The notes beneath the pieces are model-generated. The model worked only from the letters and a program-made list of their open reading frames with translations, made no database searches and was not told the DNA's origin. A program made the translations under genes and the position numbers. From assembly GCF_009789235.1 (NCBI RefSeq), contig NZ_WSTB01000003.1, positions 372,001 to 436,000 of the forward strand: a DNA stretch of 64,000 nt, written 5' to 3'. Source of the DNA: Flavobacterium hydrocarbonoxydans (GTDB taxonomy: Bacteria; Bacteroidota; Bacteroidia; Flavobacteriales; Flavobacteriaceae). Shown here piece after piece: positions 42,393 to 51,780 of this stretch (positions are counted from its first letter, which is position 1; every line of letters starts with the position of its first letter).

Positions 42393-43381
42393 AATTTCTC
42401 TTTATTAAATTTTTTAATCAGTTTGATAAAAAGTACGATCGAACCAATAAAATAAGCTGGCAATATCAAAATAAACAATTCCCAAAAATCGAAGAATTCA
42501 ATAAAATTTAAAAACTTAACCAATACAATATTCACACCAATATAGGCATAAATAATCATGAAAACATACAATGAAATTGATTTTAGTTCGTAACTGATTT
42601 TATAAAAATAAAAAGAAGACAACGCCAAAACCGCAGCAAATATAACCCAGGTTAAATCATAAGAATCCAGCAAATTACTGATTGCCGCAATACTTATAAT
42701 ATGCAAAGCAAAAGTGAGATAGATAAAATTGAAATGTGTTTTCAACGCTATTCTTGAACTATAAATTGTCCATAAAACAAGTAAACCTCCTAACGCAATG
42801 GCGGAATAACTTAAATTTTGGGTTGTATGAAAATCATTATTTACTAAATCCTGTGGCGTAACTGAAATCCCGATATAAGCTGCCAAACCCGTAATTGCAA
42901 TACTTAATACGCTTCTGTTATCAAAATAATAAGCAACAAAAAAACTAAAAATGGTGGGCACAAGTGTTGCCAAACCATAGTGTTCTCCAAAAGGTTTGTA
43001 TTGAAATTGCAGGTAACCCATAAAAATACAAGACAAAATACTCCCCGCCAAAACCAAATATTCGATAACAGGATTTTCAAAAATAGTTTCGTTTTTTTGA
43101 AAACCTTTTGAATGTTTAAAACAATAGAAAAAACAAACTACAATAGCAATCAGCAATATCGAAAGAATGGCGATATGCCCAATAGTATCGATATTTTGAT
43201 AAATTAAAATTCCGATTCCGGACGTAAACATCAAAACAGACAGATAGAGAAATAATTTCAGTTCGGCATTTAACGAAAAGATATTCAGACTGCGGTAGGC
43301 TTTAATTTCATTGAACTGATTTTCAGTTATAAAATTTCTCTCCAGAAGCGATTTTACAGATTCTTCGTCAAATTTATTCAT
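42389..43381 (-). CDS. DUF2157 domain-containing membrane protein
   Basis: 330 residues. The N-terminal DUF2157 region (SVKSLLERNFITENQFNEIKAY, then the first spans) is followed by about nine or ten membrane segments. Function unknown. It is co-translated with the downstream relative, so the pair may form a two-component membrane complex. Confidence 0.78.
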   Translation of the reverse strand: MNKFDEESVKSLLERNFITENQFNEIKAYRSLNIFSLNAELKLFLYLSVLMFTSGIGILIYQNIDTIGHIAILSILLIAIVVCFFYCFKHSKGFQKNETIFENPVIEYLVLAGSILSCIFMGYLQFQYKPFGEHYGLATLVPTIFSFFVAYYFDNRSVLSIAITGLAAYIGISVTPQDLVNNDFHTTQNLSYSAIALGGLLVLWTIYSSRIALKTHFNFIYLTFALHIISIAAISNLLDSYDLTWVIFAAVLALSSFYFYKISYELKSISLYVFMIIYAYIGVNIVLVKFLNFIEFFDFWELFILILPAYFIGSIVLFIKLIKKFNKEKL

Positions 43382-43491
43382 AGTCGATTTTAAAAGTTAT
43401 ATTCCAAAAATAGTGTTTTTGAAGTACAAATCTTATTATTTGTAAGCTATTTGTTGTTTTAAATTTTTAATACAAAATGAATAAAAAAATA

Positions 43492-43592
43492 GCCCACAGA
43501 TGGAACTGATTGAAGCGATAAAAACAGATTTTTATAGGTCTTTCTATAATATAATCCGCGTTAATCAGTTAAATCAGTTTCACCTGTGGGCC
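43492..43592. repeat. Imperfect inverted repeat of the CACAGAT family
   Basis: GCCCACAGATGGAACTGATT (from 43492) pairs with AATCAGTTTCACCTGTGGGC at the right end (to 43592). Related ends occur at 54386-54445. Located between the head of the DUF2157 pair and the tail of the efflux operon. Confidence 0.6.
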
Positions 43593-43621
43593 ATTCTCAA
43601 TGACGGTATAAGAAACGAATA

Positions 43622-45028
43622 TTATTTCCAACCGCCACCTAAAGCGCGGTATAAATCGACAAGTGCCTGCAATTTTTGCAATTCATCATTTATCCCACTC
43701 AATTGTGCTGAAAGCAAATTTTGCTGCGATGTCAATACATCTGTATAATTGGTCGCTGAGCTGTACTCCAGAAGCTGTTGTGTAAAATCGACTGCTTTTT
43801 CCAGAGCTGCAATTTGTTTTGCTCTCGAATCTTCTTTTTCGACTGCCATCTGAAATGAGTACAAAGAATTCGAAACTTCTTGTCCTGCGACCAAAAGAGT
43901 TTGCTGAAAATTATTCATAGCCTGCAATTGTTGGGATTGCGCCGTTGTAAGTCTTGCTTTATTCAGTCCCTGATTAAAAATTGGCTGTGTCAATCCGCCT
44001 ATAATCGAATAAAAAACAGAATTCACGAAAAAATCTTTCAATTCAAGGTTCGAAAAACCAGTACTTGCCGTCAATGTCAGACTTGGATAGAAATAGGTTT
44101 TGGCCATATTTGTCGTTTCGAAAGCAGTTCTGAAATTAAATTCCGCCTGACGAACATCCGGACGATTGTTCAACAATTGAGAAGGTACTCCTAAAGCAAT
44201 ATTTTCTGGAATATTCTGATCGCCTAATTTTCCTCTTTCAATTGGTCCTGGAGCCTGTCCCATCAGAATATTTAAGACATTTTCGGTTTCACGGATACTT
44301 CTTTTCAAATCCGGAATCAAGACTTCGGCTGCATGCTGGTTGGCTTCACTTTGCACAACAGCTGCTCCCGTTACTACGGCACCTTCTTTTAGCAACTTTA
44401 TCGTTTCTACGTTTTTGATACGGCTTGCTAAGGTTGCTTCGGTAATTTCTAATTGTTTATCAAAAGATAGCAATTGAAAATAATTATTTGCAATATCAGC
44501 AATAAGTTGTGTCTGAATGGCTTGTTTGGCCGCATCTGTTGCAAGATAACTGGCCAAAGCAGCTCTCTTTGAACTGCTTAATTTTCCCCAAACATCAATT
44601 TCCCAGGAGCTGCTTAAACCTAATTTATAAGTAGTTGTAAGCGTATTGATATTGATTCCGGCAGGAAAATTAAGTCCCGCTTCTGATTGCTTATTATGTG
44701 TAGCATTGGCGTCAATATTCAGTGTTGGATAATACGCCAATTTCTTTTGTTGTAAAGTCGCACGAGCCTGAACAATGTTTTCAATAGCATTTTTCAGATT
44801 TAAATTCTGATCAAGTCCTTTTTGTACTAATGCATTCAATTTATCATCCTTAAAAACACTCTGCCAGGGCATAGTGGCGATCGTAGTAGAATCGGCGGAA
44901 GCCTGATCTCTGTATAATTTATCTGTCGAAATTGTGTCAGGGCGCTCGTACTTTTTGGTCACGGAGCACGCACTAAGGAATGCTGCCGTTATGAGTACGA
45001 GAATATATTTATTTGAACTTTGAGTCAT
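43622..45028 (-). CDS. Outer-membrane efflux lipoprotein (TolC/NodT family)
   Basis: 468 residues. A lipoprotein leader (LITAAFLSAC, Cys21) is followed by two OEP repeats forming the alpha-barrel (ALVQKGLDQNLNLKNAIENIVQARATLQQKK and the matching region around RLTTAQSQQLQAMNNFQQTLL). Outer channel of the tripartite RND pump. It lies 19 bp after the permease gene in a three-gene operon (adaptor, permease, channel). Confidence 0.93.
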   Translation of the reverse strand: MTQSSNKYILVLITAAFLSACSVTKKYERPDTISTDKLYRDQASADSTTIATMPWQSVFKDDKLNALVQKGLDQNLNLKNAIENIVQARATLQQKKLAYYPTLNIDANATHNKQSEAGLNFPAGININTLTTTYKLGLSSSWEIDVWGKLSSSKRAALASYLATDAAKQAIQTQLIADIANNYFQLLSFDKQLEITEATLASRIKNVETIKLLKEGAVVTGAAVVQSEANQHAAEVLIPDLKRSIRETENVLNILMGQAPGPIERGKLGDQNIPENIALGVPSQLLNNRPDVRQAEFNFRTAFETTNMAKTYFYPSLTLTASTGFSNLELKDFFVNSVFYSIIGGLTQPIFNQGLNKARLTTAQSQQLQAMNNFQQTLLVAGQEVSNSLYSFQMAVEKEDSRAKQIAALEKAVDFTQQLLEYSSATNYTDVLTSQQNLLSAQLSGINDELQKLQALVDLYRALGGGWK

Positions 45029-45047
45029 TTTCTTCTAAATTAAATTA

Positions 45048-48000
45048 CTACTCCTTATGAGCTTCTATTTGTGGCACTTCGTCCTCATCTTCATCATAAC
45101 CGTCTTTAGCCGGCCCACTTACTTTTTCCTGTAATGTTTGGAAAATGATAAACAATACCGGAATAACAAATACTCCTAATATGGTTCCGATTAACATTCC
45201 GCCAACCGCTCCGGTACCGATAGATTTATTACCCACCGCTCCAGCTCCTGAAGCAAACATCAAAGGAACAAGTCCTAAAATAAAGGCAAAAGACGTCATT
45301 AAAATTGGTCGTAAACGTGCCACAGCTCCTTCGACAGCTGATTGTACAATTGGCATTCCTTTTCGTCTTCGGTCTAAAGCAAATTCAACAATCAAAATAC
45401 CGTTCTTGGCCAGTAATCCAATCAACATGATTAAGGAAATCTGCAGATAAATATTACTATTCAATTTAAAAATAATCGAAAATAAATACGCCCCAGCCAA
45501 TCCAAACGGAATTGAAAATAATACTGCAAAAGGCAAAATATAACTTTCGTATTGCGCACTTAACAAGAAATAAACAAACACCAGACACAAGATGAAAATA
45601 AAAATAGTTTCGCTTCCTGAAGCTAATTCTTCACGTGTTAATCCTGAAAATTCATAACCGTAACCTGCAGGAAGATTTTCTGCTGCTACTTCCTGAATTG
45701 CTTTTATCGCATCTCCAGAACTATACCCTGCATTTGGTGCTCCTGTGATTGAAATAGAAGTAAAAAGATTGAATCTCGAAATAGACTCTGGCCCGAAAAC
45801 TCTGGTCATTTTTACAAATTCCGTTATTGGCGCCATATTTCCGGCACTATTTCGAACAAAAATTTTATTCAAACCTTCCGTATTCGTTCTGAATTCTGGT
45901 GAAGCCTGAATCATAACACGATATTGTTTCCCAAATTTATTGAAATTCGAAGCGTACAATCCTCCGTAATACCCTTGCATGGTTGACAAAATCGTGTTTA
46001 CCGGAACTCCTGCATCTTTTGCTTTTGCCAGATTAATATCCATCATATATTGAGGGAAACCTGGATTAAAAGGTGTTGTTGCATATTGAATTTCAGGACG
46101 TTTTGACAATTTCTCCAGAAAATCAGTATTGACCTTAAAGAATTCTGCGGTCGTGTGACCTCCTTTGTCCTGTAATTGAAATTCGAATCCTCCACTTTGT
46201 CCAAAACCCTGAATCGTTGGCGGAGAAATAAAGAAAATATTGGCTTCTCGAATACCGCTTGTTTTGGCAAAAAGCTGACCAATTACTTCATTAACATTTA
46301 GTTCACGTTCATCCCAAGGCAACAATTTTACAATAACCATACTGTAAGCACTTCCCGCTCCTGCCGTAAAGTTTTGCCCCACAATACGAAGCGTATTTTT
46401 AACACCCGGAATCGTTTTGGCAATACTATCTACTTTCTTGGCAATAATATCAGAACGCTCCATAGATGCCGATGGCGGCAAACTAATATTAGCGAAAACA
46501 GTTCCCTGATCTTCCGCAGGAACGAAAGCGGAAGGCGTGGTTTTCATCATGTAAAATAAAGCTCCTCCAGCGATGATAATAGATGCTAAAACTATCCATT
46601 TTTTAACCGAAAGAAACTGAACGGATCTTTTATATTTATTCGTAACATTATCAAAAGCAACGTTAAACGAAGTATAAAATCTCTGAATAAAACTTTTATG
46701 TTTATGATCGTCAGCATGTGGTTTTAAAAGCAAAGCACATAATGCAGGACTCAAAGTCAAGGCATTAATTGCCGAAAGGATAATCGCAACCGCCAACGTG
46801 ATACCAAATTGTTTATAGAAAACCCCAGTAGAACCCGTAATAAAAGTAACCGGAATAAATACGGCCGCCATTACAAGTGTAATCGAAATAATCGCTCCCG
46901 AAATTTCATCCATGGCATCAATCGTAGCTTTTTTAGACGATTTGTAACCATGATCGAGTTTGGCATGCACTGCCTCGACAACGACAATCGCATCATCGAC
47001 GACAATTCCAATGGCAAGAACCATCGCAAAAAGTGTTAGTAAGTTAATCGTAAATCCGAATAAATTCAGGAAGAAAAACGTTCCTACAATAGCCACCGGA
47101 ACCGCAATTGCCGGAATTAATGTCGATCTAAAATCCTGAAGAAAGATAAATACAACAATAAAAACCAATATAAAAGCTTCAATCAAAGTATGAATTACTT
47201 TCTCGATAGAAGCATCCAGATTTTCATTAACATCAACCAGAATAGTATATTTTACTCCTTTTGGGAAGTTTTTGGCCGCTTCTTCAATTAAGGCTTTCGA
47301 ATTATTAATTACATCGCGGGCGTTTGATCCCGGAGTTTGACTAATCGCCATTGCCGCAGATTCTACACCATTTGTTTTAATGGTTGAAGCATAACTTAAT
47401 GATCCTAATTCTACTTTGGCAATATCTTTTAATCGTAACATTTGTCCGTTACCGACCGATTTTATTACAATATTTTCAAATTCCTGAGCGCTTGTTAAAC
47501 GTCCTTTGTATTTGATTACATATTGAAAAGCCTGATCGCCATTCTCACCAAATTTACCTGGTGCGGCTTCGATATTTTGTTCTGCCAAAGCAGCCGAAAT
47601 ATCACTCGGAATCAATTTATACTGCTGCATGATATCTGGTTTTAGCCAGATTCTCATCGAGTAATCTTTTGCTCCAAAAACCGTAACATCTCCTACCCCA
47701 ACAACACGCTGGATTTGTGGAACAAGATTGATTTTTGCATAATTTTGAAGAAAAGTCTGGTCGTATGCCTTGTCTTCACTATATAAAGAGAAAATCAGCA
47801 AGTTACTACTCTGACTTTTGGTTACTGTTACCCCCGCCTGTGTTACCTCTACAGGCAATAAACTGGTGGCTCTGGAAACCCTGTTTTGAACATTTACCGC
47901 TGCTAAATCAGGATTTGTTCCTACTTTAAAGAATATTTTTATAGAAGCATTTCCATCATTAGTTGCTGTAGAAGTCATGTAGGTCATGTTTTCTACACCA

Positions 48001-48209
48001 TTAATTTGCTCTTCAAGCGGAATTACGATACTTTTAAGTACTACATCTGCGTTGGCTCCAGTATAACTAGCTGAAACGTTTACGGTTGGAGGCGCAATAT
48101 CTGGGTATTGGGAAATTGGTAGCTCAACCAAACCTAAGACACCCAAAATCACGATAATAACCGAAATTACTGTCGAAAGTACAGGTCTTTGTATGAATTT
48201 TTTAAACAT
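45048..48209 (-). CDS. RND multidrug efflux permease (HAE1/AcrB type)
   Basis: 1053 residues. Twelve membrane segments with two large periplasmic loops. The beginning KKFIQRPVLSTVISVIIVIL and QYPDIAPPTVNVSASYTGA is typical of HAE1 pumps, and the proton relay aspartates sit in GIVVDDAIVVVEAVH. An unusual tail (DEDEDEVPQIEAHKE) is cytosolic. Role: proton-driven export of hydrophobic drugs across both membranes. The operon is divergent from a LytS/LytTR pair. Confidence 0.95.
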   Translation of the reverse strand: MFKKFIQRPVLSTVISVIIVILGVLGLVELPISQYPDIAPPTVNVSASYTGANADVVLKSIVIPLEEQINGVENMTYMTSTATNDGNASIKIFFKVGTNPDLAAVNVQNRVSRATSLLPVEVTQAGVTVTKSQSSNLLIFSLYSEDKAYDQTFLQNYAKINLVPQIQRVVGVGDVTVFGAKDYSMRIWLKPDIMQQYKLIPSDISAALAEQNIEAAPGKFGENGDQAFQYVIKYKGRLTSAQEFENIVIKSVGNGQMLRLKDIAKVELGSLSYASTIKTNGVESAAMAISQTPGSNARDVINNSKALIEEAAKNFPKGVKYTILVDVNENLDASIEKVIHTLIEAFILVFIVVFIFLQDFRSTLIPAIAVPVAIVGTFFFLNLFGFTINLLTLFAMVLAIGIVVDDAIVVVEAVHAKLDHGYKSSKKATIDAMDEISGAIISITLVMAAVFIPVTFITGSTGVFYKQFGITLAVAIILSAINALTLSPALCALLLKPHADDHKHKSFIQRFYTSFNVAFDNVTNKYKRSVQFLSVKKWIVLASIIIAGGALFYMMKTTPSAFVPAEDQGTVFANISLPPSASMERSDIIAKKVDSIAKTIPGVKNTLRIVGQNFTAGAGSAYSMVIVKLLPWDERELNVNEVIGQLFAKTSGIREANIFFISPPTIQGFGQSGGFEFQLQDKGGHTTAEFFKVNTDFLEKLSKRPEIQYATTPFNPGFPQYMMDINLAKAKDAGVPVNTILSTMQGYYGGLYASNFNKFGKQYRVMIQASPEFRTNTEGLNKIFVRNSAGNMAPITEFVKMTRVFGPESISRFNLFTSISITGAPNAGYSSGDAIKAIQEVAAENLPAGYGYEFSGLTREELASGSETIFIFILCLVFVYFLLSAQYESYILPFAVLFSIPFGLAGAYLFSIIFKLNSNIYLQISLIMLIGLLAKNGILIVEFALDRRRKGMPIVQSAVEGAVARLRPILMTSFAFILGLVPLMFASGAGAVGNKSIGTGAVGGMLIGTILGVFVIPVLFIIFQTLQEKVSGPAKDGYDEDEDEVPQIEAHKE

Positions 48210-48218
48210 GTTTTTTTC

Positions 48219-49376
48219 TTATTTTAAGTCAGCATAAACGGTTTCCTGGCTCTGATTCTGAGTTTTAATTTCGCTTCCGTCTTTTAAAGAAGCTACTCCT
48301 TCTAATACAATTTGGTCGCCTGCTTTTAAACCTTCCGTGACAACGTAATAATTTCCTGCGGTACTTTCCATTTTAGTGATACTCACATTTTTTGTCTTAC
48401 CGTCTTTTCCAACAGTAACCGCAAAAATCTTATCCTGAAGTTCGAATGTTGCGCTTTGAGGAACTATAATAGCGTCTTTTACCGCATTTGGAATTCGAAC
48501 AGTGGTACTGCTTCCGCTTCTGATAATTCCTCTTGGATTAGGAAAACGAGCCCTAATATTTACCGATCCTGTTTCGGTATTAATCAATCCGTTTACGGTT
48601 TCGATACGCCCTTTTTCAGGATACTCAGAACCATCCGATAACAATAAAGAAACTGCTGGAATTTGCTTGATTTTCTGAGCTAAAGTACCTGCCGAACCAG
48701 TGCTTTGAAAATTTAAAAGCATCTTTTCGTTAACAGCAAAATAAGCATAGACATTTCCGATACTTGAAACCGTAGTTAAAGGTTCTGCTGTGTTAGAACT
48801 TACTAAACTTCCTAATCGAAACGGAATCGACCCCACAACTCCATTCACAGGACTTGTAACGGTAGTATAACCTAAATTAGTTTTAGCATTCACCAAAGCT
48901 GCATTTGCCTGCGCTAACGTAGCCAAAGCCGATTCATAAGAATATTGCGCCGATTCTAAATCGTATTTGCTAATAATTTCTTTTTCGACCAATGGTTTTA
49001 CTTTGTTAACAGCTAATTTTGCCGAGCTTACAGCAGCCTGAGCGCTTTTTATGCTGGCAGCTGCTGTACGAACTTGCTGCTCATATTCTGGCGCACTAAT
49101 TTTAAAAAGAGGCTGTCCTACTTTTACAACGGCACCTTCGTCAACAAAAATTTTATCAATATAACCTTCTACCCTCGGTCGGATTTCTATATTTTCCTGT
49201 CCCTGAATACTGGCTGGAAAATCGGTATTTAAAGTCGCCGACTTTAGCTCTAAAGTCAGTGTTTTATACTCTTTTACGGGTGGTGCACCTCCGGCCTGAG
49301 CCGATTTATCATTTTTACCGCACGATGCGATGAGTAGTGATGCAGCCAGAATACTTAAAAAGGATTGTTTATTCAT
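48219..49376 (-). CDS. RND efflux periplasmic adaptor
   Basis: 385 residues. Lipoprotein leader (LAASLLIASC, Cys19) and the MFP layout: barrel-sandwich half (RPRVEGYIDKIFVDEGAVVKVGQPLF), a helical hairpin (about 80-150), the second lipoyl half (TVTSPVNGVVGSIPFRLG) and beta-barrel. It is first in the operon, 9 bp before the permease. AcrA-type link between pump and channel. Confidence 0.93.
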   Translation of the reverse strand: MNKQSFLSILAASLLIASCGKNDKSAQAGGAPPVKEYKTLTLELKSATLNTDFPASIQGQENIEIRPRVEGYIDKIFVDEGAVVKVGQPLFKISAPEYEQQVRTAAASIKSAQAAVSSAKLAVNKVKPLVEKEIISKYDLESAQYSYESALATLAQANAALVNAKTNLGYTTVTSPVNGVVGSIPFRLGSLVSSNTAEPLTTVSSIGNVYAYFAVNEKMLLNFQSTGSAGTLAQKIKQIPAVSLLLSDGSEYPEKGRIETVNGLINTETGSVNIRARFPNPRGIIRSGSSTTVRIPNAVKDAIIVPQSATFELQDKIFAVTVGKDGKTKNVSITKMESTAGNYYVVTEGLKAGDQIVLEGVASLKDGSEIKTQNQSQETVYADLK

Positions 49377-49639
49377 AAGATCAAATGTGAGATTATCTAA
49401 TTATAAGTGTGCAAAAGAACTAAAATGTAGCTTACCAAAAAGATGCGATAGACGTAACGTGTAAAAGAATCGACAAAGCTACGTTTACAGCCGATTGAGT
49501 AGTAGGATTTGAGAATAGGGATTCTAAAACTTTTTTATCGACTCTCAAATGGTTTTCAGGGGATGTGATTCCATTTTGGGCGATTGATTTTAAAACCTAT
49601 TCAAATATAATGTAATATTGTCAAAAATTAATACTTATA
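49377..49639. other. Divergent control region of the efflux operon and the LytS/LytTR genes
   Basis: 263 bp without a gene. It must hold promoters in both directions. No clear TAnnTTTG was found before 49640; TAATATTG at 49611-49618 is one base off and lies 21 bp before the ATG. A binding site for the LytTR regulator was not recognised. Confidence 0.35.
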
Positions 49640-50692
49640 ATGACAACAAATTTCTTTAAACCATACATGTTCACAGGATTACACATCCTTGCCTGGTTAT
49701 TATTAGGATTTATAATGTTGTTTTATATTCCGATAACCTGGAATGTAATTTTGCCATCTGTCTTTTGGTTATGGCAGATTATTGTATTAGTATTACTAAT
49801 TATTATTTTTTATTCTAATGCTAAAATCATAGTGCCAAAGACCATTATAAAAGATGAACTTTCTCCTTTTTTATTTTGGGCTTTTCTCACGATTTTTGCG
49901 ATGCAGCTTATAGCCTATTTTTATACGTCGCAAACCGATCTTCATACCAAAGTCAGATTAGTACTCGGATTTAAAAAATATAGAAATCCTTATTTTGACA
50001 ATTATGTTTTAATGTTAACTTTATTGGTATTAGGCATTAGTACGAGTTGGGCTATGTTGCATCATTGGCAAAAAGCAGCACAACACAAACAAAAACTAGA
50101 ACAGGATAAGACAATGGCGGAATTAGCCATGCTGAAGGCACAAATTAACCCGCACTTTTTCTTCAATTCGCTAAATAGTATTTATTCGCTTACCTATACT
50201 AATATCGAGGATTCCCGTGGAGCACTGCATACTTTAAGCCGGATGATGCGCTATCTGCTTTACAGTACCGAAGGCGAGCGAACAACTGTTTTGAAAGAAG
50301 TTGAATTCATGAAGGATTTTATCGCTTTGATGAAACTTCGTGCCAACAGCAAACTGACCATTACAACAGATATTCCAGAAAAATTAAACGATTATCCAAT
50401 TGTTCCGATGTTGTTATTACCTTTAGTAGAAAATGCTTTTAAACATGGCGTAAATGCTACCGATAAAAGTGAAATACATATTAAACTGAGACAAGAGGAA
50501 ACCAATCTTGAATTTGAGGTTGAAAATACTTTTTTCGAAAAAACCAATACAACTCCAAACGAAGGAGGAATTGGACTAACGAATACCAAACGCAGATTGC
50601 ATTTGATTTACCCGAATAAACACATTATGACTTCGGGGATTGCTCCAAATGGAAATTACATCGTAAATCTGAAAATAACTTTAGAACAATGA
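49640..50692 (+). CDS. LytS/YehU-type sensor histidine kinase
   Basis: 350 residues. Four membrane segments in the first 140 residues, a short coiled linker, then the His_kinase domain (INPHFFFNSLNSIYSL with His172) and an HATPase C-terminal (LLLPLVENAFKHG, GIGLTNTKRRL). It overlaps the response regulator by 4 bp. The sensor part is purely membrane embedded, so it may sense envelope stress, including the efflux substrates of the divergent pump (inference). Confidence 0.9.
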   Translation: MTTNFFKPYMFTGLHILAWLLLGFIMLFYIPITWNVILPSVFWLWQIIVLVLLIIIFYSNAKIIVPKTIIKDELSPFLFWAFLTIFAMQLIAYFYTSQTDLHTKVRLVLGFKKYRNPYFDNYVLMLTLLVLGISTSWAMLHHWQKAAQHKQKLEQDKTMAELAMLKAQINPHFFFNSLNSIYSLTYTNIEDSRGALHTLSRMMRYLLYSTEGERTTVLKEVEFMKDFIALMKLRANSKLTITTDIPEKLNDYPIVPMLLLPLVENAFKHGVNATDKSEIHIKLRQEETNLEFEVENTFFEKTNTTPNEGGIGLTNTKRRLHLIYPNKHIMTSGIAPNGNYIVNLKITLEQ

Positions 50693-51420
50693 CCGTATTA
50701 AAATGTATAGCCGTAGATGATGAACCTCTTGCATTAAAATTGGTAGAAACCTTTATTGCACAGACCCCTTTTTTACAATTATCATGCAGCTGTGACAATG
50801 CCGTAGAAGCAATGGGCTTAATACGTGAACAGCAACCCGATGTGGTTTTTCTGGATATCAACATGCCCAATCTAACAGGCATGGAATTGGCAAGATTGCT
50901 TAATGAACAACCTGGGCCTCTACCAAAAATTATTTTTACAACCGCATATAATCATTATGCAATTGAAGGTTATCGGGTAAATGCAGTCGATTATCTTTTG
51001 AAACCTTTTAGTTACGAAGAGTTTCTGCGTGCAGCAAATAAGGTTTTACATATATCTGAAGAATCTTCTAATCAACCTCAATCTTTTACTTTAGATGATG
51101 AATTTATCTTTTTGAAAGTCGAGTATCAATGGGTTCGCATTTCCCTAAAAGATATTTTATACGTCGAAAGTCTAAAAGATTATGTAAAAGTTCATCTTGA
51201 AGACAATCAAAAATCTGTAATGTCGCTTATCTCGCTTAAAGCGTTAGAAGAAAAATTGCCATCATCAAAATTTATGAGAATCAATCGTTCTTTTATTGTT
51301 CCATTAGATAAAATAAATTCGATTAGCAAAAACTCCATTTTTATTAACAAAACCGAAATAACGGTTGGCGAACAATATAAAGAAACCTTTAAAACCATCG
51401 TTGAAAAATGGTTGAAATAA
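50689..51420 (+). CDS. LytTR-family response regulator
   Basis: 243 residues. Receiver domain with DD at 10-11, phospho-acceptor Asp56 (VVFLDINMPNLTG) and the LLKPF motif. The C-terminal LytTR DNA-binding domain is at about 140-240 (ISLKDILYVESLKDYVKVHLED, KFMRINRSFIVPLDKI). Co-translated with the kinase. Genes downstream: only the small DUF3861 gene, 15 bp away. Confidence 0.92.
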   Translation: MTVLKCIAVDDEPLALKLVETFIAQTPFLQLSCSCDNAVEAMGLIREQQPDVVFLDINMPNLTGMELARLLNEQPGPLPKIIFTTAYNHYAIEGYRVNAVDYLLKPFSYEEFLRAANKVLHISEESSNQPQSFTLDDEFIFLKVEYQWVRISLKDILYVESLKDYVKVHLEDNQKSVMSLISLKALEEKLPSSKFMRINRSFIVPLDKINSISKNSIFINKTEITVGEQYKETFKTIVEKWLK

Positions 51421-51435
51421 TTTAAATAAAATTTT

Positions 51436-51729
51436 ATGGAAAAAAAATCAAATAAATACTACCTGACTTTAAGTCTAAAAGAATATGCAAATGGCGAAAC
51501 TGCTCCTGCAAAAGAACTCGGAATAGAATTTAGCAATCATGATGAAATTTTTGGTATCATAGAAAGAATAAAAGACAAAAACATTTTTGAAGATACCAAT
51601 GAAGCCACTCAGTTTGTAATTGGATTGAAATTGTTTAGCGAAATGAAATTAAAGCATCGCAATAATCCTCTTTTTGATGAATTAAACGAAGTCTTTCCTG
51701 TCTTTATGAAAAAGCTAAAAAGTTTATAA
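51436..51729 (+). CDS. DUF3861 family protein
   Basis: 97 residues. Matches the DUF3861 pattern from memory: YYLTLSLKEYANG, LGIEFSNHDEIFGIIERIKDKNIFED, ATQFVIGLKLFSEMKLKHRNNPLF and FPVFMKKLK. Small cytosolic protein of unknown role. It is 15 bp after the response regulator gene and before a strong terminator, so it belongs to that operon. Confidence 0.78.
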   Translation: MEKKSNKYYLTLSLKEYANGETAPAKELGIEFSNHDEIFGIIERIKDKNIFEDTNEATQFVIGLKLFSEMKLKHRNNPLFDELNEVFPVFMKKLKSL

Positions 51730-51730
51730 A

Positions 51731-51762
51731 AAAAGCCGATTTGAAAGTTCAAATCGGCTTTT
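51731..51762. terminator. Bidirectional terminator
   Basis: AAAAGCCGATTTGAA and TTCAAATCGGCTTTT are perfect complements around AG. It lies between convergent genes (DUF3861 and argH), with A- and T-runs on both sides, so it can stop both transcripts. Confidence 0.9.
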
Positions 51763-51780
51763 CTGTAAAATATAAAATCT

